A stretch of DNA of 64,000 nucleotides from Flavobacterium sp. GT3R68. Lineage in GTDB: Bacteria > Bacteroidota > Bacteroidia > Flavobacteriales > Flavobacteriaceae. Below, one piece after another: positions 1-9,411 of this stretch (within the stretch, counting starts at the first letter, position 1; each line of letters opens with the position of its first letter). The translations under genes were made by a program, and so were the position numbers. A model generated the notes under the pieces. The model did not search any database. It saw only the letters and a list, made by a program, of their open reading frames with translations, and was not told the DNA's origin. Location of the stretch: positions 1 to 64,000 of the forward strand of contig NZ_VJZK01000007.1 in the NCBI RefSeq assembly GCF_007109225.1, given 5' to 3'.

Positions 1-336
1 ACCCATACCAACGCCGGAACTTATGCTACAGATGCCTGGGTATTCACCGATGTCACCGGAAACTATAATAATGCGAACGGAATAGTAAGTGATGTAATTG
101 CAAAAGCAAATGCAACAATTAATGTTTCACCATATAATGTCACTTATAATGGCTTAGCTCGCACAGCAACTGGAACTGCAAGGGGTGTATTATCGGAAAA
201 CCTTGCAGGTCTTAATCTAAGCGGAACCATCCATACTAATGCGGGAACATATGCAACCGACCCGTGGGTATTTGCTGATGTCACCGGAAATTATAATAAT
301 GCGAATGGAACGGTAAGCGATGCTATCGCAAAAGCG
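1..336 (+). repeat. 228-bp (76-residue) MBG-type coding repeat, one full unit plus part of a second
   Basis: The codons for HTNAGTYAT recur at bases 4 and 232, giving a 228-bp period. The following TGNYNNANG and VSD..AKA segments are also nearly identical at the DNA level. The repeat continues off the left edge of the window, so copy number cannot be given. Confidence 0.8.
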
Positions 337-1572
337 GTATTAACAGTAACGGCGGATAATAAAGCTAAATATTGTGGTCAGGAAAATCCGCCTCTGACGG
401 TGTCAATAATTGGATTTGTGAATAGTGAAACTTCAGCTGTGATCGACGTTCTTCCTACAGCAACTACAGCAGCAGATGTAAGCAGTATTCTAAGTTCATA
501 CAGTATTATTCCAGCAAATGGTGTGGATAATAATTATAGTTTCAACTACGCTAATGGAGTTTTGACAATTAACGGTGTCACCATAGACGCTAATGCCAGT
601 AGCACTCCTATACCATTAGGATCTACTGCTACGCTGTCGGCAAAAGTTACTCCAGCAGTAGCGGGAGTTTTGGTAAAATTTTATATGGATGGAATTTTAA
701 AAGCAACTGTAACCACAAATTCATTAGGAATTGCTACTTATGCCATAAGCGGGCTGGCTGCCGATGTTTACAAAATTGAAGCAATTGCCGGTGGTGGATG
801 CGCCTCTTCCATTGCCTATTTACCGGTATATGATCCGAATGGCGGTTTTGTGACAGGTGGAGGTTGGATTAATTCCCCAGCAGGGGCATATGTTGCAAAC
901 GCTACCTTGGTAGGTAAAGCTAATTTTGGATTTGTCTCTAAATATAAAAAGGGATCCAATGTTCCTGAAGGAAACACAGAATTTCAATTTCAAGCAGGTA
1001 ATTTAAACTTTGCAAGTTCCGCTTATGATTTGGGATCGCTTGTTGTCGCGGGGTCCCAAGCCATTTATAAAGGTGTGGGAACTATTAATGGAACTGGTCA
1101 GTATGGCTTTATGGTATCTGCCGTGGATGGTCAAGTTAACGGAGGTGGTAATATTGACAAATTCCGCATTAAAATATGGAATAAGATTACTGGCGCTATG
1201 GTTTACGATAATAATTTAGGGATGGATGATAATGGCGTACCCACAACTGTTTTAGGTGGCGGCTCCATTGTAATACATGATCCTAAGAAAACTGCCAGAA
1301 TGGAAACTGCCACTACTGTAATAGCTACACCATTTAATGTTGTAACGTATCCAAATCCTACAAACAGTGAATTTAACCTGGTTTTAGAAACTGATACGAG
1401 CGAAAAACTATTTGTTGAAGTGTATGATCTTCTTGGTAGAAAAGTGAAACAAATGGAAGAAAATTATCAGCAACCAATCCGTTTTGGTAACGATTTACCT
1501 GCAGGATCCTATATTGCCATAATCAAACAGGGAGTAAATGTAAAAACCATTAAATTAATTAAACAAAAATAA
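1..1572 (+). CDS. T9SS-exported multidomain surface protein, 3' end (5' partial)
   Basis: The frame is open from base 1, so this is the last 523 residues of a larger protein; the first internal Met (base 400) is not the start. The N-terminal part holds MBG-like (Ig-type) repeats, with a block beginning HTNAGTYAT seen twice at a 76-residue spacing. Next come a second MBG-like unit (LTVTADNKAKYCG) and a further Ig-like stretch. A glycine-rich module follows, from FVTGGGWIN to GGGSIVIH, of a type found in large bacterial exported proteins. The last ~75 residues are a type A T9SS sorting domain (YPNPTNSEFNL, LLGRKV, LPAGSYI, ending KTIKLIKQK). By family knowledge the tail sends the protein through T9SS to the cell surface or medium. 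An adhesin-like role is inference. A strong terminator follows. Confidence 0.85.
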   Translation, partial: THTNAGTYATDAWVFTDVTGNYNNANGIVSDVIAKANATINVSPYNVTYNGLARTATGTARGVLSENLAGLNLSGTIHTNAGTYATDPWVFADVTGNYNNANGTVSDAIAKAVLTVTADNKAKYCGQENPPLTVSIIGFVNSETSAVIDVLPTATTAADVSSILSSYSIIPANGVDNNYSFNYANGVLTINGVTIDANASSTPIPLGSTATLSAKVTPAVAGVLVKFYMDGILKATVTTNSLGIATYAISGLAADVYKIEAIAGGGCASSIAYLPVYDPNGGFVTGGGWINSPAGAYVANATLVGKANFGFVSKYKKGSNVPEGNTEFQFQAGNLNFASSAYDLGSLVVAGSQAIYKGVGTINGTGQYGFMVSAVDGQVNGGGNIDKFRIKIWNKITGAMVYDNNLGMDDNGVPTTVLGGGSIVIHDPKKTARMETATTVIATPFNVVTYPNPTNSEFNLVLETDTSEKLFVEVYDLLGRKVKQMEENYQQPIRFGNDLPAGSYIAIIKQGVNVKTIKLIKQK

Positions 1573-1590
1573 ATCAATCAAATAATTAAA

Positions 1591-1627
1591 AAATCCATTC
1601 AGTTGATTCTGAATGGATTTTTTTTTG
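1591..1627 (+). terminator. Rho-independent terminator of the T9SS protein gene
   Basis: An 11-bp perfect stem (AATCCATTCAG / CTGAATGGATT) with a 6-nt loop is followed by a run of T, 19 bases after the stop codon. Confidence 0.85.
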
Positions 1628-1640
1628 TTGGCATGAAAAT

Positions 1641-1672
1641 AAAAAAGGACAGTTATTAAAGCTGTCCTTTAT
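1641..1672 (-). terminator. Terminator of the small lipoprotein gene
   Basis: The stem AAAGGACAG / CTGTCCTTT lies just downstream of the minus-strand stop at 1679 and is followed on that strand by T residues. Together with the preceding hairpin it separates two convergent genes. Confidence 0.75.
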
Positions 1673-1678
1673 TTAAAT

Positions 1679-1900
1679 CTATTTTTTTACTTCAATGTCT
1701 ACACCTTCTCTATCCACTCTTACGGATGTTCCCTTTTCAGGAAGTGGTGCGGGTGGAGGTGGTGGTGGAGCAGGTACGATAATTTTTTCAGGTGGAGGTG
1801 CAGGGGTCACAATTACTTCTTCCTTAACCACTTCTTCTTTTTGCTTGCAGGAAACCATGATCATAATGGATACCATTCCCAAAAGGATTACTCTTTTCAT
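1679..1900 (-). CDS. Small proline-rich lipoprotein
   Basis: A 73-residue protein with a lipoprotein signal peptide: MKR, a hydrophobic core, then MVSC with Cys18 as the probable lipidated residue. After it come a charged KQKEEVVKEE stretch and a proline-rich segment (PAPPPEK, then eight residues mostly Pro), ending in a short basic/acidic tail. The proline-rich part is likely an extended spacer in the periplasm or at the outer membrane. No enzyme motif is visible and the family was not recognised. It is a single gene with its own terminator. The G-rich antisense frame over the same bases is a shadow. Confidence 0.7.
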   Translation of the reverse strand: MKRVILLGMVSIMIMVSCKQKEEVVKEEVIVTPAPPPEKIIVPAPPPPPPAPLPEKGTSVRVDREGVDIEVKK

Positions 1901-1976
1901 CTTAATTTTTTTTAAATTGGTTTCTACTAATATAACTCAAAAAATATGATTTTTATTGTTAATAAGACAATGGATT

Positions 1977-3065
1977 TTAAGAGAACCTTAATCCGCTCAG
2001 TTCTCTTGTGGCAATCCCTTTCTGTTGGATGAGTACTTTAAATTTTGTCCCCATATCCATTAGAAAAGTATGTGTTAAAATGGCTTCCTTAAGTGCGGCC
2101 TGGCTGATATTTTCGTTTTTTTCTTCCTGTTGTCTTAGATATTCTTTAAAACCCAAGCCTAATAAAAATCGAGGCTGATCTGTAAAACCGCAGATTCCAA
2201 TTTCATTTTTTAAACCCCAATGTGTCAACGCTGAAAAATTAACATGAGAGGTGATGTCCTGATGTCCAATGTCGATGTAAGGATGACTATTGACTTTATG
2301 TTTGCTGTAACACATCAAAGTCCCCCAACTTCTTTTAGGACTATATAAATCATCGGAAAGATATCCATAATCGATGGTGATGATAAAGCCTTTTTGTAAC
2401 GATAATGCTATTTCTTTTATCCATTGGATTGCCTGAAGATTTATTTCGGCATGAAATTCTTTTGGTAATTTCACTCCCAACTCTGAAAAATAATTGGTTA
2501 AGGATTCATCCGCAGGTTTTAATATTTCGATAAAATCATCTTGGTAGTCTATAAAAATTTCCATGAGTTTTTCTTTCATAATGACCTGATGGATTGAAAA
2601 GGTGTCCAATAATTCATTTGAAATTATACATCCGTTAATTTTTCCAATTTCTGCAATGGATTCGTGCCAACTGACTTTTTCATGTAAATGGGCTTTCTCT
2701 TTTTCGCACATAGCGCGGCTTTTCTCGATAATGCAGTACTTCAGATTTACGTATAATTTTTGATTGTTCTCAAGATAAACCAGAATGTCGTGGCATAACG
2801 CGCCGGTACCAGCGCCATATTCGACTATGGTAAATGGGATCTGATTCATCAAATTCCACATTTCTTCTATTTGTTTTCCAATCATGGCCCCAAAAGCGGA
2901 AGTGAGGTTGGAACTTGTGTAAAAATCCCCATTTTTACCAATTTTGTCTTTGGTGGAAGCATAATATCCCAACTCAGGATAGTATAATGCCATTTCCATA
3001 AAAGCTTGAAAGGAAATAGGACCTTCTTTTTTAATTTTTTCTATTATAATATCAGACAATGTCAT
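1977..3065 (-). CDS. SAM-dependent methyltransferase, MidA/NDUFAF7 family
   Basis: The 362-residue length is normal for the family (COG1565, DUF185). The N-terminus GPISFQAFMEMALYYPELGYY and the GDFYTSS segment are family hallmarks. The SAM-binding loop VEYGAGTGALCHDIL follows near residue 85, and later ISNELLDTF and the DYGY segment match the family core. The mitochondrial relative NDUFAF7 methylates an arginine of the complex I subunit NDUFS2. Whether the bacterial protein modifies NuoD or another target is not shown by the sequence. It is probably a cytoplasmic single-gene transcript. The ATG start fits the conserved N-terminus. Confidence 0.88.
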   Translation of the reverse strand: MTLSDIIIEKIKKEGPISFQAFMEMALYYPELGYYASTKDKIGKNGDFYTSSNLTSAFGAMIGKQIEEMWNLMNQIPFTIVEYGAGTGALCHDILVYLENNQKLYVNLKYCIIEKSRAMCEKEKAHLHEKVSWHESIAEIGKINGCIISNELLDTFSIHQVIMKEKLMEIFIDYQDDFIEILKPADESLTNYFSELGVKLPKEFHAEINLQAIQWIKEIALSLQKGFIITIDYGYLSDDLYSPKRSWGTLMCYSKHKVNSHPYIDIGHQDITSHVNFSALTHWGLKNEIGICGFTDQPRFLLGLGFKEYLRQQEEKNENISQAALKEAILTHTFLMDMGTKFKVLIQQKGIATRELSGLRFS

Positions 3066-3184
3066 GACAGTCGAGGTTAAAAATGGAATTTGAAATAAGA
3101 TGATATGCGATAACTAATACTCGTAAATTTACTAAAAATAGTATATAAACTATTCAGAATAAGTAAATTATCTTTAGAAATTAG

Positions 3185-3607
3185 TTATGAAGTCCCCGAA
3201 CTGCTTAAAGAGAAATTTTTTATAATATGCAAAAACTTTTCTTTGGTCATCGGTTTGACAATGAAATCCGAGACCGAACTTATTAATTTTGATTTTTGTA
3301 AATCAGATGGGTCAATGGAAGAAGAGACGATAAATATCGGTATTTCTTTCGCCAGTTTAGATTCTAGTTTACGATATTCGTCCAGGAAAGCCCAGCCATC
3401 CATTACTGGCATGAAAAGATCTAAAAGAATAATGTCAGGAAGTAATTCTCTTTCGTTCTGAACCGATTTCAAAAATTTGATGGCATCAAGTCCGTTCGAA
3501 AATAAATCAATGTCTTTTACGAGCTTGGTTTCACAGATGACTTTTTGCGTTAAAAACTGAAAAATCATATCATCATCAATCAAGCATATATTTTCAATTT
3601 TTTTCAT
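3185..3607 (-). CDS. Single-domain response regulator (receiver only)
   Basis: A 140-residue CheY-like receiver with no output domain. Visible motifs are the acidic triad start IDDD near residues 9-12, the phospho-acceptor Asp in ILLDLFMPVMDGW, the switch Ser/Thr in IFIVSSS and the Lys in the C-terminal VKPM. Receiver-only proteins of this kind are common in flavobacteria and usually relay phosphate from hybrid or PAS histidine kinases. No kinase gene is adjacent; the nearest are near 36 and 40 kb. It resembles the regulator at 38.8 kb (both have DIxxPMMxGxxF-like acceptor regions and SSxxDxxD motifs). The start ATG is preceded by a TAAATTTG element. Confidence 0.88.
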   Translation of the reverse strand: MKKIENICLIDDDMIFQFLTQKVICETKLVKDIDLFSNGLDAIKFLKSVQNERELLPDIILLDLFMPVMDGWAFLDEYRKLESKLAKEIPIFIVSSSIDPSDLQKSKLISSVSDFIVKPMTKEKFLHIIKNFSLSSSGTS

Positions 3608-3636
3608 GACTCATCATTTTTAGAGAGCTTAAGGCG

Positions 3637-3644
3637 CAAATTTA
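3637..3644 (-). promoter_or_regulatory. Bacteroidota -7 promoter element (TAAATTTG) for the response regulator
   Basis: An exact match to TAnnTTTG, 30 bases upstream of the ATG at 3607. No clear TTG was found 17-23 bases further upstream, so only half of the consensus is supported. Confidence 0.45.
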
Positions 3645-3874
3645 CTTCCTTTATATGGCGTAATTATAATACCGGGCAAACCAATTTGGAGTAGGCACCA
3701 AATGCATGTTTATATCATTTTGAAAAGCATAGCAGTCAATAATGCTATACTACAAATATAAATTTATAATAGAAGAGATGAATACGGTTTTTCTGTAAAA
3801 ATTGTTAAAGTAGTCACTTATGCGGCCTGTATCGGAAAATAAAACTGCATAAATGACTAAATATTAATTGAAGT

Positions 3875-6274
3875 TTAGTACAAGCTTGGGTAATCAGCAG
3901 GATTGGCTTCATGCATCATCGCATATACTTTTTCATAAATATCTTCAACAGAAGGTTTTGAGAAGTAATCACCATCGGTTCCATAAGCGGGACGATGGGC
4001 TTTTGCAGCCAAAGTTTCTGGTTGGCTATCCAATACCATGTATCCTTTCTGCTCATCAATAATTTGCTGTAGTATAAACGCTGAAGCACCACCGGGAACA
4101 TCTTCATCAATCACTAAAAGACGATTTGTTTTTGTCAAAGATTTAACGATATCGTGGTTGATGTCGAATGGTAATAAGGATTGAATATCAATAATTTCAG
4201 CATCGATACCCACTTCCAGTAATTCTTTCGCTGCCTGTTCAACCAAACGTAATGTAGATCCGTAAGACACTAATGTGATATCATTACCTGATTTTATAGT
4301 TTCAACAACTCCGATGGGTGTTTTGAATTCCCCTAAGTTGGTTGGCATTTTTTCTTTTAATCGGTAACCGTTCAAACATTCGATAACTAAAGCCGGTTCA
4401 TCGGTTTCTAATAAAGCATTATAAAAACCGGCAGCTTTGGTCATATTTCGGGGTACCAAAACATGAATTCCACGAACAGCATTGATAATCATTCCCATTG
4501 GAGAACCTGAGTGCCAGATTCCTTCCAAACGGTGACCACGGGTTCGTATAATTAGCGGTGCTTTTTGACGCCCCGATGTTCTGTATTGTAAAGTGGCTAA
4601 GTCATCGCTCATAATTTGGATTGCATATAAAAGGTAATCCAGATACTGTATTTCGGCAATAGGACGTAAGCCTCTCATCGCCATTCCGATTCCCTGTCCT
4701 AAGATAGTGGCTTCACGGATTCCGACATCGGCAACACGAAGTTCACCATATTTTTCCTGCATGCCTTCCAAACCTTGGTTAACATCCCCAATGTTTCCGG
4801 CATCTTCCCCAAAAATCAACGATTCAGGATATTTTGTAAAAATGGCATCAAAATTATCACGCAATACCAGACGTGCATCTACATCTTCTGCGGAAGCATC
4901 ATATGTTGGCTGCACTTCTTTGACAGAAAAAACATTATCATCAGATTGCGAAAATAAGTGGGAACTGAATTTGGGTTGAATTTTATTGGTGTAAGCCGTT
5001 ATCCATGCCGCTAATTCCGTTTTTCCGTTTTCTTTTACAATCAAGCGCAATATTTTTCGGGCTGTCGTTAAGATATCTTTACGAATCGGCTCTTTAATGG
5101 AAGCTAAATCATTTGCAGATTTCTCAATAAAAACTTTATTAGAGCTTGAAGCGACAAGAGAGTTTAAAAGTGCCAGCAATTCCTGTTGTTCCTCTTTTAC
5201 CGGAGAAACAAACGCGGTCCATGCTGCTTTTTTACCTTCAAGAACATCTTTTTTGGCTTGCATATCGATAGCATCCAGTTCTTCAGCTGTAGCGAAATTA
5301 TTCTCAATAATCCAATGTTTCATTTTACGTAAACAATCGAAATTACCTTCCCATTCCAAACGGTCCGCGTTTTTATAACGCTCGTGCGATCCTGAAGTGG
5401 AATGTCCTTGCGGCTGCGTTAATTCCTGAACGTGAATCAATACCGGAACGTGCTCTTCGCGGGCAATAGCTGCTGCTTTTTGATATGTGTCTACTAATGC
5501 AGGATAATCCCAACCTTTAACGATCAGAATTTCATACCCTTTATTATCTTCATCTCTTTGGAACCCTTTCAGGATTTCAGAGATATTTTCTTTGGTTGTC
5601 TGATGTTTGGCATGTACGGAAATTCCGTATTCGTCATCCCAAACGCTCATTACCATCGGGACCTGAAGTACTCCGGCAGCATTGATGGTTTCAAAAAATA
5701 AGCCTTCAGAAGTAGAAGCATTTCCAATAGTTCCCCAGGCAACTTCATTTCCTTTTTCAGAAAAATTGGTTTGGTTTATTCCGGAAACGTTTCGGTATAT
5801 TTTAGAAGCTTGAGCCAATCCTAACAAACGTGGCATTTGCCCTGCTGTTGGAGAGATATCAGCGCTCGAATTTTTTTGTTGTGTCAGGTTTTTCCAATTC
5901 CCTTTTTCGTCCAATGAATGGGTGGCAAAATGCCCGCCCATCTGACGACCTGCACTCATAGGATCATGCGCTAAATCGGTATGGCCATACAAACCGGCAA
6001 AAAACTGCTGGATAGTCATTTCACCAATAGCCATCATAAAAGTCTGGTCACGGTAATAACCAGAACGGAAATCACCATTTTTAAAAGCTTTTGCCATGGC
6101 AAGTTGCGGAACTTCTTTTCCATCACCGAAAATACCAAATTTCGCTTTTCCAGTCAATACTTCACGTCTACCTAACAAGCTGCATTCTCTGCTGATGGTG
6201 GCCACTTTATAATCGGTTAGTACTTCCATTTTGAAGTCCTCAAAAGACAGGGATTTTGTTTCTGCTTGTGTCAT
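3875..6274 (-). CDS. 2-oxoacid dehydrogenase E1, fused alpha-beta subunits
   Basis: A 799-residue thiamine-diphosphate enzyme. The N-terminal ~380 residues are E1-alpha-like: SAGRQMGGHF, then the cofactor loop GNASTSEGLFFE, then HVQELTQPQGHSTSGSHERY, which matches the phosphorylation-loop region. From about residue 450 it is E1-beta-like (FGEDAGNIGDVNQGLEG, GIREATILGQGIGMAMRGLR, VLVPRN, VIDEDVPGGASAFI). It decarboxylates a 2-oxoacid and transfers the acyl group to an E2 lipoyl domain. The substrate (branched-chain oxoacids or pyruvate) cannot be settled from sequence. E2 and E3 are not adjacent. The Mg-binding Asp expected in the GDG motif reads Asn. A TATTTTTG element lies 31 bases upstream. 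Confidence 0.9.
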   Translation of the reverse strand: MTQAETKSLSFEDFKMEVLTDYKVATISRECSLLGRREVLTGKAKFGIFGDGKEVPQLAMAKAFKNGDFRSGYYRDQTFMMAIGEMTIQQFFAGLYGHTDLAHDPMSAGRQMGGHFATHSLDEKGNWKNLTQQKNSSADISPTAGQMPRLLGLAQASKIYRNVSGINQTNFSEKGNEVAWGTIGNASTSEGLFFETINAAGVLQVPMVMSVWDDEYGISVHAKHQTTKENISEILKGFQRDEDNKGYEILIVKGWDYPALVDTYQKAAAIAREEHVPVLIHVQELTQPQGHSTSGSHERYKNADRLEWEGNFDCLRKMKHWIIENNFATAEELDAIDMQAKKDVLEGKKAAWTAFVSPVKEEQQELLALLNSLVASSSNKVFIEKSANDLASIKEPIRKDILTTARKILRLIVKENGKTELAAWITAYTNKIQPKFSSHLFSQSDDNVFSVKEVQPTYDASAEDVDARLVLRDNFDAIFTKYPESLIFGEDAGNIGDVNQGLEGMQEKYGELRVADVGIREATILGQGIGMAMRGLRPIAEIQYLDYLLYAIQIMSDDLATLQYRTSGRQKAPLIIRTRGHRLEGIWHSGSPMGMIINAVRGIHVLVPRNMTKAAGFYNALLETDEPALVIECLNGYRLKEKMPTNLGEFKTPIGVVETIKSGNDITLVSYGSTLRLVEQAAKELLEVGIDAEIIDIQSLLPFDINHDIVKSLTKTNRLLVIDEDVPGGASAFILQQIIDEQKGYMVLDSQPETLAAKAHRPAYGTDGDYFSKPSVEDIYEKVYAMMHEANPADYPSLY

Positions 6275-6304
6275 AATGAATCGGTATTATTGAACATTGA
6301 AAAA

Positions 6305-6312
6305 CAAAAATA
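6305..6312 (-). promoter_or_regulatory. Possible -7 element (TATTTTTG) for the E1 gene
   Basis: Matches TAnnTTTG in an A/T-rich leader upstream of the ATG at 6274. With such base composition a chance match is possible. Confidence 0.3.
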
Positions 6313-6464
6313 AATAAAAACTATTTATTTTCATAATGCTTTGAATAAAATATAATTTAATTATTGATAATAGAATAGGAGGAACCGTGCTTTAATTTAC
6401 GGAATGTTTAATTAATTTACTGAAACAATGAAAATAATTTAACAACAAATGATATTATCGTTAT

Positions 6465-9290
6465 TTACAACCATTTTCTTGTAAAAAGATTGATTAGCGT
6501 TTTTGGATCAATTGTGACAACAAACCTGATTTTCTCATTATAGTTGTCTTGGGCAATTTCCCACCCATTATTAGAATATACCGGAAAAAATAATTCAAAA
6601 TAATTAGTGACTAAATTAAGGCGGATACCACTATCGTAAACAAATTTTTCAGATTGGTGTCTGTTTTTTATAAAACCGGCATCTCCGTAGACTTCAATCC
6701 AATTCCAAATATTGAAACTTCCGTTTACCGTGGCTATCCATTGATTGGCAAAAGGCGTATCTAATTTTGATTTGAAACCACCCTCCGCCAAAATATATTG
6801 CTGACTGAAAAGCCCAGTGCTCTCTGATCTTCCATAGAAATTATAATCAAATAGGTAGTCGGTCGGACGGTCGAGTGCAAAACTAAAGAAGTCAGACTGG
6901 GTCTTATTGTATAAAAAGCTTCCCGCAAATAAACGCAGGTTGATCTGACGGTTGTCGTTAAATAGTCTCCTGTACCCAATTTCGCCTGATAGTTTTCCGA
7001 AATTCCCACCCAATTGAACGTCAGTTAAGAAATTAAAATGATTTGTAACTTCTGTGCGGGAATTGAAATATTTAGCATTAAAAACCGAATAATTTTCATC
7101 TCCACTATTTGTTATAAATTCGCTTTTCTCCCTGTTTACCAATACCTGGCGTATAGCAAATTGCTGTTTTCGGTTATCCCTGAAGTTGGGTTCCCGAATT
7201 TTAAAGGTGATGCTCGGATTGATTTTTAGATAGGTGGCATCTGGCGCATAGTGAAAGTAAGAACCTGAAACGGCATATCGGATATTGAATAAATTACTGT
7301 CCCTGTTGTTCTGGTTTGCAGCAAAAGAAGCACCACCTGAAAAGGTCTTCGCAGCGGTGGAATAGGAGGGATTAATATCAAATATGAATGGTTTGTCCAA
7401 AAGTGTTTTATTATGAAGCCTCATTCCCGGCGATAAACCATCATAAATATTGTATGTCAGTGTCGGAACATACATGATCTGATTATAATACGGATCTTCC
7501 ATGTCTTTCATAAAATTAAATTTTATGGGACGATTATTTGGAAAAAATTTCAATGACCTCCAGTTGTTTCTCAAATTGTATTCCGGAACCTCGTTCTTGT
7601 AATTAAGAACGATTTTATCGACATTCTGTCTGTCCCATTTGTAAATACTATCAGGCGATGGCGCTGCAATCCACTTCTTAAAAATAACTTCGCCTTTTTT
7701 GATTCCGTATACAGGGATTGGAACCGTCACATTGGTTTTATTTTTGACCGAAAAAAATATCTGGTCTTTTGTTTTCGAAACGGCTGCAAATTTATAATCG
7801 ATGATATCCCGTGAATCAATAATGGTATTGAAAAACCAATTGATATCGGTATCAGTATTCGATTTTAGAATAGTTTCAAAGTCAGTCCGGGTTACCTGCT
7901 TGGTTTTATTCAGCGCATAAAATTTATTGATACTGTTGTTAACAATATCATTTCCTAGATAATTATCCAAATACCTGAAGCTCAAACCCGAACGGTATTT
8001 ACTGGCAATCTGTTCGTTGAATTTTATCAAAGTGTTTTTTGGATTACCCAAAGGCTGGTCCAAATTTTTACGAACCATCAGCATATAAAAATAACTATAC
8101 TGCTCATTGAAATTGATATTGGCCAAATTATAGCTTTTCAAAAGCAGATAGGTAGACAGACTTCCGAGCATTTTACTGTCTGGGTGGTTTTGATCAATAT
8201 ATTTCATCATCGCATACACCTGAATCCCGTCATAAATCCAATTGTCTTTTCGAGGGTCGAGGCGAAGACTGTTTTTCAGATAATTATTTAGATATGTTTT
8301 TAAAAACTTAATTTCATAGATGAATTCATTTGAAAACGGACTCAGAAAAGACGGTAATTGATTTAACCCATAAAAAGGATTACGCTCATAATCCGTTTGG
8401 GCAACCGTGATTTTTTGATGGGGATATTGACCAATATGTTCATTTACAAAAGTGACCACATGATCTATGACAATCGCTTTTTGAATGGTATTTAAATTGT
8501 CATCTTTCAGATTCGTGACTACTTCAACCTGACTGTTTTTAAAAGTGTAGAAGGTTGATTTTGGTTCCAGGAAAACATTGAAATCGGTGCGGTTAGTTCC
8601 ATTTAATTGATAAACTGAAAACATCTCTTCCTGAGTTGGCTCCAGCGTATTTAAATCCGTAAAAAGCTGCAGATTTTTGGGAACTTTGATGTCAATTTCA
8701 AAATGAGAAATCGCATTGGTGATATCATCCAAATTACTGTTATTGTATTGAACAAAAGCATGGTTTTCATAGCGAGCCGGAGTCAGGTACCAGTATTTTA
8801 AGTTCATCCCGCCTTTATCGGAATAACCATATTTGGTGAATTTATCGCTTGGAATTTTGGCGCTATAGGTTAGTGTTATGACGATTTTTTGATTCGGAAG
8901 CAGTTTGTCCCGAAGCTGTACTTTTATGAAATCTGAATTTTCTTCAGGTCTGGCCCACGAAAGAAGTAATTTTTCTGGTCCGATGATGGTCAGATTTTCG
9001 GTATTTCCTCGCTCTTCGTCTTTTGCCAAATGAAAACCGCGATAAAATTCATCCGAAAAACGTTTCGCCAAAGTAGTGGATTTCGAGGAATAGGCATGGT
9101 TCCAGTCATTCAATACAATGGAAGTCAGCGTATCGTCTGATTGATTGAAAAAGATAATTTCCTGCTGAATATTTAATATTTTACTCTCTGCATTGACCTC
9201 CACATTCATTTTGGAATTATGCTGGCCATATTGTTTTATGGAGACAAATAAAACAAGAATAAACAGTATTTTTTTTAAGGGTGATTTCAA
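6465..9290 (-). CDS. M1-peptidase-like exported protein with C-terminal outer-membrane barrel; zinc motif missing
   Basis: A 941-residue protein with a signal peptide (MKSPLKKILFILVLF ... QYGQ). The initiator is TTG; an in-frame TAG directly precedes it and no ATG lies before the signal peptide. The first ~500 residues follow the gluzincin (M1 aminopeptidase-like) layout. Where HExxH is expected (residues 325-329) the protein reads YEIKF, and the second-Glu helix reads NWIYDGIQVY (350-359). The zinc ligands are therefore not recognisable. After residue ~600 it becomes a series of alternating aromatic strands (GNFGKLSGEIGYRR, LNLVTNYFELFFPVY) typical of an outer-membrane barrel, ending in LFTRKWL. 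A non-catalytic, surface-anchored binding protein is inferred. Confidence 0.75.
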   Translation of the reverse strand: MKSPLKKILFILVLFVSIKQYGQHNSKMNVEVNAESKILNIQQEIIFFNQSDDTLTSIVLNDWNHAYSSKSTTLAKRFSDEFYRGFHLAKDEERGNTENLTIIGPEKLLLSWARPEENSDFIKVQLRDKLLPNQKIVITLTYSAKIPSDKFTKYGYSDKGGMNLKYWYLTPARYENHAFVQYNNSNLDDITNAISHFEIDIKVPKNLQLFTDLNTLEPTQEEMFSVYQLNGTNRTDFNVFLEPKSTFYTFKNSQVEVVTNLKDDNLNTIQKAIVIDHVVTFVNEHIGQYPHQKITVAQTDYERNPFYGLNQLPSFLSPFSNEFIYEIKFLKTYLNNYLKNSLRLDPRKDNWIYDGIQVYAMMKYIDQNHPDSKMLGSLSTYLLLKSYNLANINFNEQYSYFYMLMVRKNLDQPLGNPKNTLIKFNEQIASKYRSGLSFRYLDNYLGNDIVNNSINKFYALNKTKQVTRTDFETILKSNTDTDINWFFNTIIDSRDIIDYKFAAVSKTKDQIFFSVKNKTNVTVPIPVYGIKKGEVIFKKWIAAPSPDSIYKWDRQNVDKIVLNYKNEVPEYNLRNNWRSLKFFPNNRPIKFNFMKDMEDPYYNQIMYVPTLTYNIYDGLSPGMRLHNKTLLDKPFIFDINPSYSTAAKTFSGGASFAANQNNRDSNLFNIRYAVSGSYFHYAPDATYLKINPSITFKIREPNFRDNRKQQFAIRQVLVNREKSEFITNSGDENYSVFNAKYFNSRTEVTNHFNFLTDVQLGGNFGKLSGEIGYRRLFNDNRQINLRLFAGSFLYNKTQSDFFSFALDRPTDYLFDYNFYGRSESTGLFSQQYILAEGGFKSKLDTPFANQWIATVNGSFNIWNWIEVYGDAGFIKNRHQSEKFVYDSGIRLNLVTNYFELFFPVYSNNGWEIAQDNYNEKIRFVVTIDPKTLINLFTRKWL

Positions 9291-9380
9291 CTATTTTTTT
9301 CGAATTTTAAAATAAAGAATGCCAAGATACTTATATTAGATACAATTTTCACGATAGGTTGCTTAAAAATATCTTAAAAA

Positions 9381-9410
9381 AAGAAAGCTGTTTTTGAGAC
9401 AGCTTTTTTA
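9381..9410 (-). terminator. Terminator of the LOG-family gene
   Basis: The stem AAAGCTGT / ACAGCTTT lies directly after the stop at 9412. It is T-rich on both strands, with the longer T tract on the minus strand. Confidence 0.7.
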
Positions 9411-9411
9411 C

